This document shows, piece after piece, positions 7,865 to 14,934 of a DNA stretch of 64,000 nucleotides. The notes under the pieces are model-generated. The model had not been told where the DNA came from, made no database searches, and worked only from the letters and a program-made list of their open reading frames with translations. This stretch comes from JALORV01 sp035498175 (lineage in GTDB: Bacteria > Pseudomonadota > Gammaproteobacteria > Burkholderiales > Burkholderiaceae_F), in assembly GCA_035498175.1 (NCBI GenBank), contig DATKAJ010000046.1:37722-101721 (forward strand), given 5' to 3'. The stretch's first letter is position 1, and every line of letters starts with the position of its first letter. Both the position numbers and the translations under genes were made by a program.

Positions 7865-9327
7865 CAGCCGCAGTCGATCGACCGGTTCCGGGCGTTGGTG
7901 TCACCTGGACCAGCGCCCTCGACCCGCTGCTGAATCAGGCCGGGCTGGTCGACTGGGTGGAATTCGAGCCACAGACCACGTGGCTCGTCGCGGGCCCGGG
8001 GGCGCCGCCCCGGGCCCCGCGAGCAGTGCTCGACCATCTGGTTCGCTTGCCGGCAAGAAAGCTCGTACACAGCGTCGCCGCGCCGGTCGGTGGCGACACA
8101 CGCCCGACCGCACAACACCTTGCGCTGCTGCGTGAAGCGGTTCGCGCGCTCGGCGTGCCCTGGGCGAGCGAGCACCTGAGCTTCAACGCCGCGCACGGCG
8201 TCTGCACCGGATTCTTCATGCCCCCGCGGCAGACTTCTGCGCAGGTAAAGGCCATCGCCGACAACATTCGCCGTTTGCAGGACGCACTCGGCGTGCCCGT
8301 GGCCATCGAAAACGGCACGAGCTACCTGCGTCCGCGCAGCGACGAGATGCCGGACGGCGAGTTTGTCGCGGAGGTCGCCGAAGCTGCGGACTGCGGCCTG
8401 CTCCTGGACCTGCACAACGCGTATGCCAATGCCACCAACGGCCGTCAGGCGCTGACCGAATTCCTCAACGTCCTGCCGCTGCACCGGGTCTGGGAGATCC
8501 ACCTGGCCGGCGGGATGCTGCGCGACGGCTTCTGGCTCGACGCACACTGTGGCGCGGTGCCCGGCGACCTGTGGCGCCTCGTCGACGGTCTGCCCCATCG
8601 ACTGCCTGCACTGCGCGTCGTTAACTTCGAGATCTTCCCGACCTTCCTGCCCGAGGTCGGTACGGCCGCCATCGTTGAGGAGTTGCAGCGCATTCGAGCG
8701 TGGCTCGACGCCGGCTCCCCCGCCGGCGCGCGACCGACGCCCACAGCGCCGGCCCCGGTGCTCACGCTGCGAGATGTCGAGAGCGACCCGGCGCTCTCCG
8801 ACAGGGGCGGTCCATGGGAAGCGGCGCTGACTGCTCTGGTCACGGGGCAGCCGCTGGCAGCCGACGATCCGGAGACAGTCGCAATTCAGGTGACGCTAGA
8901 GGACGAGGCCGGCGTGCCCTTGGTGCGCGACCTGGTGTTTTCGTTCCGTGCGTCGATGGTTGTGCAGGTATTGCGCCTCAGTTCGCGTCTGCTCCTGTGC
9001 AGCGTCGGTCCGGCGGTGTTCCGCCGGATGCTGCAGGACACCTTCGAGCACCACCCGCCTGCGCTTTATGCAAGCCTGGAAGCTCAGGCGTTTGCCAGCC
9101 AAGTGGAGCAGCGCGGCTGGCGCGTGCCGCATCTGGCAACGCTGCTGCGTTATGAGCTGGCGCTGGCGCAGACGCTGATCGACGGCCGGTCCCGGGTCGT
9201 GGAGTTCCCGTTCGAGCCGATGCCGATGTTGCGCGCGCTGGCGGACGGCCGGCTGCCGGACGAAATACCGCAGCAGGGACGCTTCGAGATCGAAATTCTG
9301 CCCGAGAGCGATGCCGTGCCGGGCTGA
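7861..9327 (+). CDS. DUF692/MNIO multinuclear iron oxidative enzyme with C-terminal extension
   Basis: A 488-aa protein whose first ~285 residues are a DUF692 TIM-barrel domain, the MNIO family (MbnB, TglH, bufferin BufB). These enzymes use two or three iron ions and O2 to rework cysteines or other residues in ribosomal peptides. Likely ligands are all present: H70, E104-H105 (ASEHLS), E150-N151 (AIEN), D183, H185 and N186 (LDLHN), E212 and H214 (EIHLAGG), D227 and H229 (LDAH), and E257. A Pro/Ala linker (~285-310) leads to ~180 more residues. The C-terminal part (RRMLQDTFEHHPPALYASL, then VPHLATLLRYELAL) loosely resembles DUF2063-type partner proteins that bind precursors for MNIOs, which would make this a fusion. 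The start is the GTG at 7861, overlapping the upstream stop. Confidence 0.88.
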   Translation: MTAAVDRPVPGVGVTWTSALDPLLNQAGLVDWVEFEPQTTWLVAGPGAPPRAPRAVLDHLVRLPARKLVHSVAAPVGGDTRPTAQHLALLREAVRALGVPWASEHLSFNAAHGVCTGFFMPPRQTSAQVKAIADNIRRLQDALGVPVAIENGTSYLRPRSDEMPDGEFVAEVAEAADCGLLLDLHNAYANATNGRQALTEFLNVLPLHRVWEIHLAGGMLRDGFWLDAHCGAVPGDLWRLVDGLPHRLPALRVVNFEIFPTFLPEVGTAAIVEELQRIRAWLDAGSPAGARPTPTAPAPVLTLRDVESDPALSDRGGPWEAALTALVTGQPLAADDPETVAIQVTLEDEAGVPLVRDLVFSFRASMVVQVLRLSSRLLLCSVGPAVFRRMLQDTFEHHPPALYASLEAQAFASQVEQRGWRVPHLATLLRYELALAQTLIDGRSRVVEFPFEPMPMLRALADGRLPDEIPQQGRFEIEILPESDAVPG

Positions 9328-9343
9328 CGACTCCGCGTCAGCC
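9322..9343. terminator. Hairpin spanning both convergent stop codons
   Basis: Perfect 8-bp inverted repeat GGCTGACG / CGTCAGCC with a 6-base loop. It covers the stop of the MNIO gene (9325-9327) and the stop of the radical SAM gene (9338-9340). No U-tract follows on either strand, so it is a hairpin that could end transcription in both directions or limit read-through, rather than a classical intrinsic terminator. Confidence 0.5.
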
Positions 9344-10438
9344 GCGACTCAGATTCAAGGCTGGCCGCGGTGCTGTGCCGGTGCGCAAGCACTCTTGCGG
9401 CACCACCCCGACGGCCCGCGCCTGCGCGCTGCATGCGAGTTCGATCACCGGATCCCACCGAACCCGCGTCCCGTAGCACTCATCACTCGCCGCCGGGCAA
9501 CCCCCCCGACACAGATCGCGCATGGGATGCTCGCAATCGACACACTCTGCGGGATGAGGTGCCCAGAAGGCACGTGCCGTTGCGCCTTCCGTAAGTTCCG
9601 CGAACGGCTGCAGGCGCAGATCGCCGAGGACGCGCGATGAATGGTTGCACGGCCGCAGCTTGCCGTCGTGGCTGACCGTGTAATAGGCATCCTTGCCTCC
9701 GCGCGGACACCAGCCGAAATGCAGGTGCGGAAACCGGGCTGGATTCACCAGGCACGCCGGAATCGGCACTGAGACGGAAATCGCCGCGTCGTATTGCTGG
9801 GCCGCCGCCTCCGCGCTTGCCAGCATCTGTTCCAGCTGATCCTGGCTCATGACAAGCCCGCCGGCACGCATCGTCTGCGGTGTCAGGTTCATGCGATTCA
9901 GCAGGAACCCTTCCGCGCCGAGCGCAATGCCCAGTTCGAGTGCACGCCCGACCTCATGCACGTTGAGTGCGCTGACAACGACGCTGACGACAAGGCCGCA
10001 GCCGTGCGATCGCGCGCGCGCGACACCCTCGATGACCCGTTTCAGGGTTCCTTTGCGCCCGACAATCTGGTCGTGCAGCTCCGCATCCGCACCGAACAGG
10101 GTCACTTCCAGCACAGTCTCAGGCGGCAGGCGCTTGACGCGGGTCGGAGTCAGCAGCGCGCCGCTGGTGATGACGACCGGGGTCACCCCTTCGGCGAGCA
10201 GGTCCTGCAGGATGCCGGGCAGATCGGATCTCAGCAGCGGCTCCCCGCCTGACAGAGCGACCTGCTCCAGTGCTGTGGCTTGTTTGATGCGCTGGACCAG
10301 CGCGCGGATTTCGCGGCGGCTCAGCGTCTCCGGGGTGACCGTCTTGGCCCGGTCATTCCGCCAGTAGTTGTAGCAGTGCCTGCACTGGTGCGGGCACTGC
10401 TCGGTCAGTTCCAAAACGACCGTTCGATACGGCAGCAT
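9338..10438 (-). CDS. Radical SAM-SPASM peptide-maturase-like enzyme
   Basis: A 366-aa radical SAM protein with the [4Fe-4S] motif CPHQCRHC (C15, C19, C22), the SAM-contacting SGGEP (63-67) and a C-terminal SPASM-type Cys set for auxiliary clusters: C244, C264 (DGKLRPC), C299, C302, C310, C314 and C321 (DLCRGGC). SPASM enzymes commonly modify ribosomal peptides (sactipeptides, PQQ and mycofactocin types) or activate sulfatases; some make cofactors. It is preceded by a 131-aa gene with a TGATG overlap and faces the MNIO gene 10 bases away. The ATG at 10438 is chosen over a TTG one codon upstream. Role in modifying the 156-aa or the 131-aa product is inferred from context only. Confidence 0.85.
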   Translation of the reverse strand: MLPYRTVVLELTEQCPHQCRHCYNYWRNDRAKTVTPETLSRREIRALVQRIKQATALEQVALSGGEPLLRSDLPGILQDLLAEGVTPVVITSGALLTPTRVKRLPPETVLEVTLFGADAELHDQIVGRKGTLKRVIEGVARARSHGCGLVVSVVVSALNVHEVGRALELGIALGAEGFLLNRMNLTPQTMRAGGLVMSQDQLEQMLASAEAAAQQYDAAISVSVPIPACLVNPARFPHLHFGWCPRGGKDAYYTVSHDGKLRPCNHSSRVLGDLRLQPFAELTEGATARAFWAPHPAECVDCEHPMRDLCRGGCPAASDECYGTRVRWDPVIELACSAQARAVGVVPQECLRTGTAPRPALNLSRG

Positions 10439-10833
10439 CAACGCTGCAACTGCAGTTCAGACTGGAGTTGCGCCGAGATGACGCCCTGCTTCACGAACTG
10501 TTGCAGCACCGCCGCGCGGACCTCGGGACGGATGCTCTTGACCAGATCCGGCACAGGGATGTAGCAAACAATCCAGGGCTTCCGTGGTGGCCGGCCGATT
10601 GCGACGATGGTGCGGCCGGACACGACAACCGCCACCGGCCCGACCAGCCCCTTGACCTCCACCGCGGGGGTCGTATCGCCCACCACGACTTCCTTCTTGA
10701 GTGCCCCTACCTTGATGAAATACTTGCCACGCACCGCCGAAACGACGCCCTCTTTGACGGTTGCTCCGAGCTTCTGGCTCAGTTCCTTGACATCGACACC
10801 CACCAACATCGTGCGCTTCTTCGCAGTTGCCAT
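10438..10833 (-). CDS. 131-aa unknown protein coupled to the radical SAM gene
   Basis: I do not recognise a family. The product opens MATAKKR, has a beta-rich, Val/Gly-rich middle (about residues 30-80), one Cys (C90, in WIVCYIPVPDLV) and a helical C-terminus rich in Gln and Leu. There is no signal peptide or membrane segment. The start has a GGGGG ribosome site about six bases upstream, and the stop shares a base with the radical SAM start (TGATG), so the two are translationally coupled. It could be a substrate, a partner protein or a recognition protein for the radical SAM enzyme. The upstream DNA (10840-10910) is AT-rich for this genome and probably holds the promoter. Confidence 0.7.
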   Translation of the reverse strand: MATAKKRTMLVGVDVKELSQKLGATVKEGVVSAVRGKYFIKVGALKKEVVVGDTTPAVEVKGLVGPVAVVVSGRTIVAIGRPPRKPWIVCYIPVPDLVKSIRPEVRAAVLQQFVKQGVISAQLQSELQLQR

Positions 10834-11206
10834 TCGGTCCCCCCATAGGACACAGTGAACACTCTTTATTACTTATAGGCGGCATCCGCGTTCGCGTAGT
10901 GTCAAAGATCAACGCTCGCTCCGGTCACGGCAGGCGAGTCACGTCGGCGGACTGGCAGATGCGTTTGTCGGCCTTGTGAAGGCCTCTTTGTCTTGACATA
11001 CTCGGTCGACTTTCGGGGCCTTCGCGCTGGAACGCGAGGTCGCTCGGCCGTCAACCCAGATCAACATCCGGCAGCATTCGTCCTGCACATCTTCCTTTGT
11101 CGCATGCTCCTGTCGGAACGTCTACGGCCGTCTTGAGGCAACTTGTGCTTTGGCGGCGCTCGTCTTGACTGGTTGTGCTGTTCCTGAGTTGCCGGTAGCG
11201 ACGTCT
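10834..11206. other. Gene-poor region with lower G+C
   Basis: No supported gene. The stretch is visibly less G+C-rich than its surroundings. It holds the start region of the 131-aa gene with CTTATA at 10872-10877 (TATAAG on the minus strand) and a TTGACA-like box about 22 bases further up, a spacing too long for confidence. A small GGCCTT/AAGGCC hairpin lies at 10970-10984, followed by a T-rich run. The region merges into the remnant of a carbonic anhydrase gene. Confidence 0.4.
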
Positions 11207-11424
11207 GCCTCCCTCGAAGTCGCACGCCCACTTGGGACTCTCGCCGAGATGTTCGATCGCGTAATTCAGGCTGCCTCGAACGTCGTCGCCCAGGGTGCTG
11301 CCGGCGACGCGCACGACGACTAGGTCGTTCGGCGCCTCGTTGAATATCCCTTCGATCGGAACCCGCGCGTCAGCGCAGCCGAGCACCGCGGCGAAGGGTC
11401 GCTGTTGGAGAGCTCCGGCGTCAG
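11207..11424 (-). pseudogene. Remnant of a beta-carbonic anhydrase gene
   Basis: The minus-strand translation contains the zinc-site hallmark of beta-carbonic anhydrases: QQRPFAAVLGCADARVP, then EGIFNEAPNDLVVVRVAGS and LGDDVRGSLNYAIEHLGE. After HLGESPK the similarity stops abruptly. The second half of the enzyme, including the HxxC zinc ligands (usually GHSGCGA), is absent, and the open frame continues as unrelated sequence to 11051. The N-terminal part before QQRPF is also not recognisable. The open frame is about 158 codons against roughly 200 or more for a functional enzyme. It appears to be a decayed gene fragment in low-G+C DNA next to a tRNA. Confidence 0.7.
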
Positions 11425-11666
11425 CTCGTTGGAGGCCAAGATCCCGCGCATCGATCGGGACAACTCGACGCGAGATTCCCGACTCCGACTCGAGTCCAAC
11501 GAACAAAATCCGCAAAAGCGCGACCACCTGTGTTTAGTCGGCGTCGCGCCGCATCGGCGTTCACTGGCCGCCCTGTGAACTTGCGACTGCAGGCCGGAGG
11601 CGGCCCCGCGGTGCAATTGCGGTCGGCGCTGGCCGAGAGGCCGTCCTGTTTCCAAGTCGCTGAACG

Positions 11667-11688
11667 AAAAGGGCCGCTAGTGCGGCCC
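11667..11688 (-). terminator. Intrinsic terminator of the tRNA-Ala gene
   Basis: Read on the minus strand, GGGCCGC-ACTA-GCGGCCC forms a perfect 7-bp GC-rich stem with a 4-base loop and is followed directly by TTTT. It starts 9 bases after the CCA end of the tRNA, a normal place for rho-independent termination. Confidence 0.8.
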
Positions 11689-11696
11689 AGGAGATT

Positions 11697-11772
11697 TGGT
11701 GGAGAAGAGGAGGATCGAACTCCCGACCTCTGCATTGCGAACGCAGCGCTCTCCCAGCTGAGCTACTTCCCC
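11697..11772 (-). tRNA. tRNA-Ala, anticodon CGC
   Basis: The 76-nt minus-strand sequence folds as a cloverleaf. The acceptor stem GGGGAAG pairs with CTTCTCC (one G-U), the D-arm contains AGCTCAGCTGGGAGAGC, and the anticodon stem-loop CTGCG-TTCGCAA-TGCAG gives anticodon CGC (Ala, codon GCG). The T-arm is GTCGGGAGTTCGATCCTCC-like, and the 3' CCA is encoded. A promoter lies upstream and a terminator directly downstream, so it is a single-gene unit. Confidence 0.95.
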
Positions 11773-11854
11773 GAAAGACATACTTCCGCGCCAATTTTCG
11801 AACGCGGCCGCTTCGTGAGCCCTGCCGGGGCAGGTCATCCATAGCGGGACACTA

Positions 11855-11883
11855 ATTATAGAGCGGGCCGACACACGCTTCAA
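11855..11883 (-). promoter_or_regulatory. Sigma-70 promoter for tRNA-Ala
   Basis: On the minus strand, TTGAAG (11883-11878), a 17-base spacer and a perfect TATAAT (11860-11855) precede the tRNA, giving a start near 11848 and a leader of about 75 nt. A consensus -10, optimal spacing and the tRNA position make this the most convincing promoter in the window. Confidence 0.8.
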
Positions 11884-11932
11884 TGGATCGGGGCGACCCG
11901 AGGGCTACACTCTTCGCACCCAGGGAGGGGCG

Positions 11933-12787
11933 ATGAAGAATGACGCCGCGTTCTACGAACGCGAGTACAACGCGCGGGCGGCCATCCCCGAGCATCCGCA
12001 GATCTTTGCCGGCTGGGCCGAACGCGGCGCGATTACGCGGCGGCTGCGCGCCTGTCTGATCGACCTGCCGTACGGCGACACGCCGCCCGAGCGGCTGGAC
12101 CTCTTTCCCACACGGCAGGACGCGGCGCCCCTGCTGGTCTACATCCATGGCGGCTACTGGCGCTCGCTCGACAAGTCGGATTTCTCGTGGCTCGCGCCAC
12201 CCTATGTCCAGCACGGCATCTCCGTGGCTCTGCTCAACTACGGGCTGGCTCCTGCGACGCCGATCGAGGACATGGTGCGCCAGCAGCTCAAGGCGCTGGC
12301 CTGGCTGTATCGCAACGGCGATCGACTCGGCTTCGATCCGGAGCGGATCGTGGTCACCGGTCACTCGGCGGGTGCGCACCTGACCGCGATGATGATGGCG
12401 GCGCAGTGGCCGGCCTACGCTTCGGACCTGCCGCCGACCCTGGTCAAGGCCGGGCTGGCGATCAGCGGCATCTACGACGTGGCGCCGCTGGTGGAGGCGC
12501 CGTTCATCAATGTGGACCTGAGGCTCGACCGCGCGCGTGCGCGCAGGCTTTCGCCGGCACTGATGCCGCCGGCGACGGCGGCGCCGCTCATCACAGCAGT
12601 CGGCGCGCTCGAATCGAGCGAGTTCCATCGGCAGACGGCGCTGCTTGCGCGCACATGGAAGGGCGTAGTCCGGCGCTCGATGAATCTCGCCGGGGCGCAT
12701 CACCTGGGTGTCGTCGAGGAACTGGCGAGTCCGGCCTCGGTGCTGTTCGACGCCGCGCTCGAACTGGTCCGCGCCAGCAAGCGCTAG
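11933..12787 (+). CDS. Alpha/beta hydrolase, arylformamidase (KynB)-like
   Basis: A 284-aa cytoplasmic serine hydrolase of the esterase/lipase-arylformamidase group. The oxyanion-hole motif HGGYWRSLDKSD is typical of kynurenine formamidase-like enzymes. The nucleophile elbow is GHSAGAHL, and the catalytic His lies in NLAGAHHLGVVEEL near the C-terminus. The strong ribosome site GGGAGGGG precedes the ATG. No tryptophan-catabolic genes are nearby, so N-formylkynurenine is only one possible substrate; many family members hydrolyse other esters or amides. Confidence 0.8.
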   Translation: MKNDAAFYEREYNARAAIPEHPQIFAGWAERGAITRRLRACLIDLPYGDTPPERLDLFPTRQDAAPLLVYIHGGYWRSLDKSDFSWLAPPYVQHGISVALLNYGLAPATPIEDMVRQQLKALAWLYRNGDRLGFDPERIVVTGHSAGAHLTAMMMAAQWPAYASDLPPTLVKAGLAISGIYDVAPLVEAPFINVDLRLDRARARRLSPALMPPATAAPLITAVGALESSEFHRQTALLARTWKGVVRRSMNLAGAHHLGVVEELASPASVLFDAALELVRASKR

Positions 12788-12808
12788 GCGCAGACTCAGC
12801 TCGAGGCG

Positions 12809-13789
12809 CTACGCGATGCCGAGCGCCCGCGCGCGCGCCAGCGTCAGCGCATGCACGTGCCGGATCGTCGGCACCGGAATGTCGGCCATCCCGGCCAGCT
12901 CAATTACCGCTCCGACGATCGCGGCGAGCTCCAGCGGCCGTCGCTGCTCCAGGTCCTGCAGCATCGAGATCTTTGCCGCACCGAGTTGCCGTGCGATGTC
13001 GATGCGCTGGTCCGGTGTCAGTGGCATCACGTAGCCGTAGTGGCGCGAGACCGCCATGCCTTCGCGCATCATCGCGCGGATCACGTCGAGCACGTCCGCG
13101 TCGGCGATGATCTGGTTCATCAGGTAGCCGGTCAGCGCCGCGATCGGATTGAAGGACAGGTTGCCCAGCAGCTTGATCCAGACGTCGAGCCGGATGTCGC
13201 GCGAGCGCTCGGTCTCGAAGCCGGCGTCGTCGAGCGCCTCGCCGATGGAAGAGAGCCTCGACGACAGCGTGCGGTCCGGTTCACCGAGGATCAGCCGGCG
13301 CCCGCCGGTGTGATGCACCTCGCCGGGTGCGCGCACCTCGGCGGCGAAGTGCACGACGCAGCCAAGGATGCGCGCCGGGTCGAGCGCGTCGAACATCGTG
13401 CCGTCCGGATCGAGCGCACGCAGCGAGCGGCCGCTGAGCGCACTGCCTTCGGCATGGAAGTACCACCACGGCAGGCCGTTGATCCCCGGCACCACCGTCG
13501 TCTCCGGACCGACAAGCGCTGCCAGGCGCGGCAACATGGCTGGAATCGCATGCGCCTTCAACCCGATCACGACGAGATCCTGGCGCCCGAACTCCGCCGG
13601 GTCGTCGCTGGCCGGAAGATGGTAGGTCCCGCTCGCGACGCCGACGTGGTCGACCAGCCTGAGGCCGGCGCGGCGGATGGTTTCGAGATGGGCCCCGCGT
13701 GCGACCAGGATCACATCGTGGCCGGACGCGGCGAGCCGCGCCCCGACCACCCCGCCGATCGAGCCCGCACCGACGATGGCGACCTTCAT
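12809..13789 (-). CDS. 2-dehydropantoate 2-reductase (ApbA/PanE family)
   Basis: A 326-aa NAD(P)H-dependent reductase of the ketopantoate reductase family, which makes pantoate for coenzyme A. It opens with the Rossmann fingerprint MKVAIVGAGSIGGVVGARLA. The middle carries the domain-linking VWIKLLGNLSFNPIAALTG segment with the catalytic Lys typical of the family. The longer open frame upstream is not conserved, so the start is set at the ATG (13789) next to the Rossmann motif. Many bacteria have several paralogues acting on other 2-oxo acids, so the panE symbol is not assigned. The gene follows the CysB-like regulator, 16 bases away. Confidence 0.8.
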   Translation of the reverse strand: MKVAIVGAGSIGGVVGARLAASGHDVILVARGAHLETIRRAGLRLVDHVGVASGTYHLPASDDPAEFGRQDLVVIGLKAHAIPAMLPRLAALVGPETTVVPGINGLPWWYFHAEGSALSGRSLRALDPDGTMFDALDPARILGCVVHFAAEVRAPGEVHHTGGRRLILGEPDRTLSSRLSSIGEALDDAGFETERSRDIRLDVWIKLLGNLSFNPIAALTGYLMNQIIADADVLDVIRAMMREGMAVSRHYGYVMPLTPDQRIDIARQLGAAKISMLQDLEQRRPLELAAIVGAVIELAGMADIPVPTIRHVHALTLARARALGIA

Positions 13790-13805
13790 CGTCCGGGCGC
13801 CCTGC

Positions 13806-14735
13806 TCAGGCGCGGAACGCCTCTTCGATGCGCCGCTTGTCCCAGCCCGGCACCAGCATCTCGACGAAGGAGTAGACGAAGCCGCGCAGGTAGGTGCCTT
13901 CCTTGACCGCAAGCCGCGTGACGTTGCGGCCGAACAGATGGCCGCACGGCAGCATGACCAGCCCGTCGCGGCGCGCGTCGACCGCAACGCCGGCGACGAT
14001 ACCGACGCCCATGCCGATCTGTACGTAGGTCTTGATCACGTCGGCGTCGATCGCCTCGAGCACGATCGAGGGCTCGATGCCGACCTGCGCGAAGGCGTCG
14101 TCGATCTTGCCGCGGCCCGCGAACTGGTGTTCATAAGTGACGAGCGGATTGCGCGCAAGATCCTTCAGCGTCAGCTTGCCGGGCGTCGTCGCGAATTTCG
14201 CCAGCGGATGATCGGGCTTCACGATCGCGACGTGCTGCCAGTCATACACCGGGATCGTCAGCAGACCAGGCGTGTCGGCGAGCGATTCGGTGGCAACGCC
14301 CAGATCCGCCTGGCCATGGACCAGCATCGAGGCGATCTGCGGCGGATTCGCCTGCAGCAGCTTCAGCCGGACCTGCGGGAACTTCTGCGCGAACTGCTGG
14401 ATCACCTGCGGCAGCACGTAGCGCGCCTGGGTGTGTGTCGTGGCGACGCGCAGCGTGCCTTCGGGGCTGCCGGCGTAGTCGCGCGCCAGCTTCTTCAGGT
14501 TATCGACCTCGAGCATGATGCGCTCGGCGGCGTCGAGCACGACCTGGCCGGGAGCGGTCAGGCCCTTCACCCGCTTGCCGTGGCGCGCGAGGATCGGGAC
14601 ACCGAGCTCTTCCTCGAGGTCGATGATGGCCTTGGAGATGCCGGGCTGCGAGGTGTGCAGCGCCCGGGCGGCGTCCGTCAGGCTGAACTTGTGACGCGAA
14701 GCCTCTCGCAGGAAGCGAAACTGCTGCAGATTCAT
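13806..14735 (-). CDS. CysB-family LysR transcriptional regulator
   Basis: LysR-type regulator with N-terminal winged helix (SLTDAARALHTSQPGISKAIIDLEEELG, about residues 17-44) and a C-terminal periplasmic-binding-like sensor domain. The opening MNLQQFRFLREA, the THTQARYVLP stretch and the VYDWQHVAIVKPDHPL region match CysB/Cbl proteins, which control sulfate assimilation in response to O-acetylserine, sulfate or thiosulfate. An ATG two codons upstream (14741) is possible, but the GGGG ribosome site fits 14735 better. No cysteine-pathway gene is in this window. Confidence 0.85.
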   Translation of the reverse strand: MNLQQFRFLREASRHKFSLTDAARALHTSQPGISKAIIDLEEELGVPILARHGKRVKGLTAPGQVVLDAAERIMLEVDNLKKLARDYAGSPEGTLRVATTHTQARYVLPQVIQQFAQKFPQVRLKLLQANPPQIASMLVHGQADLGVATESLADTPGLLTIPVYDWQHVAIVKPDHPLAKFATTPGKLTLKDLARNPLVTYEHQFAGRGKIDDAFAQVGIEPSIVLEAIDADVIKTYVQIGMGVGIVAGVAVDARRDGLVMLPCGHLFGRNVTRLAVKEGTYLRGFVYSFVEMLVPGWDKRRIEEAFRA

Positions 14736-14863
14736 CCGCATCCCCGTAATATGGAGGGCGGATTTTATAGCGACGGCTTATATGCCGCACGTCTTTGCAT
14801 AGCCGGGACCGGAATACCTCTTCCGGTACGTGGCCGACCGCGGGCTCGACGACGTCGGCTGCC

Positions 14864-14869
14864 TATAAT
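14864..14869 (+). promoter_or_regulatory. Candidate -10 element for nrdJ
   Basis: A perfect TATAAT lies 65 bases before the nrdJ ATG, in a small AT-rich island (CCTATAATTTTCGTTTCGC). No good -35 is seen at 17 bases, so the promoter may depend on an activator. I found no convincing B12-riboswitch elements in 14742-14934. Confidence 0.45.
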
Positions 14870-14934
14870 TTTCGTTTCGCTTCGGCACCGTGATGGACTC
14901 ACGCGTCGACTGAAGCTACTTTTCCGAGGCACGG

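Noticed and set aside
10970..10994. GGCCTT/AAGGCC hairpin followed by a T-rich run, terminator-like on the plus strand
   Set aside because: No plus-strand gene ends nearby and the stem is only six bases, so I did not annotate it as a terminator.
14742..14934. Cobalamin riboswitch before the B12-dependent nrdJ
   Set aside because: I looked for a B12-box-like conserved core and supporting stems in the 193-base leader and saw none; only a TATAAT stands out.
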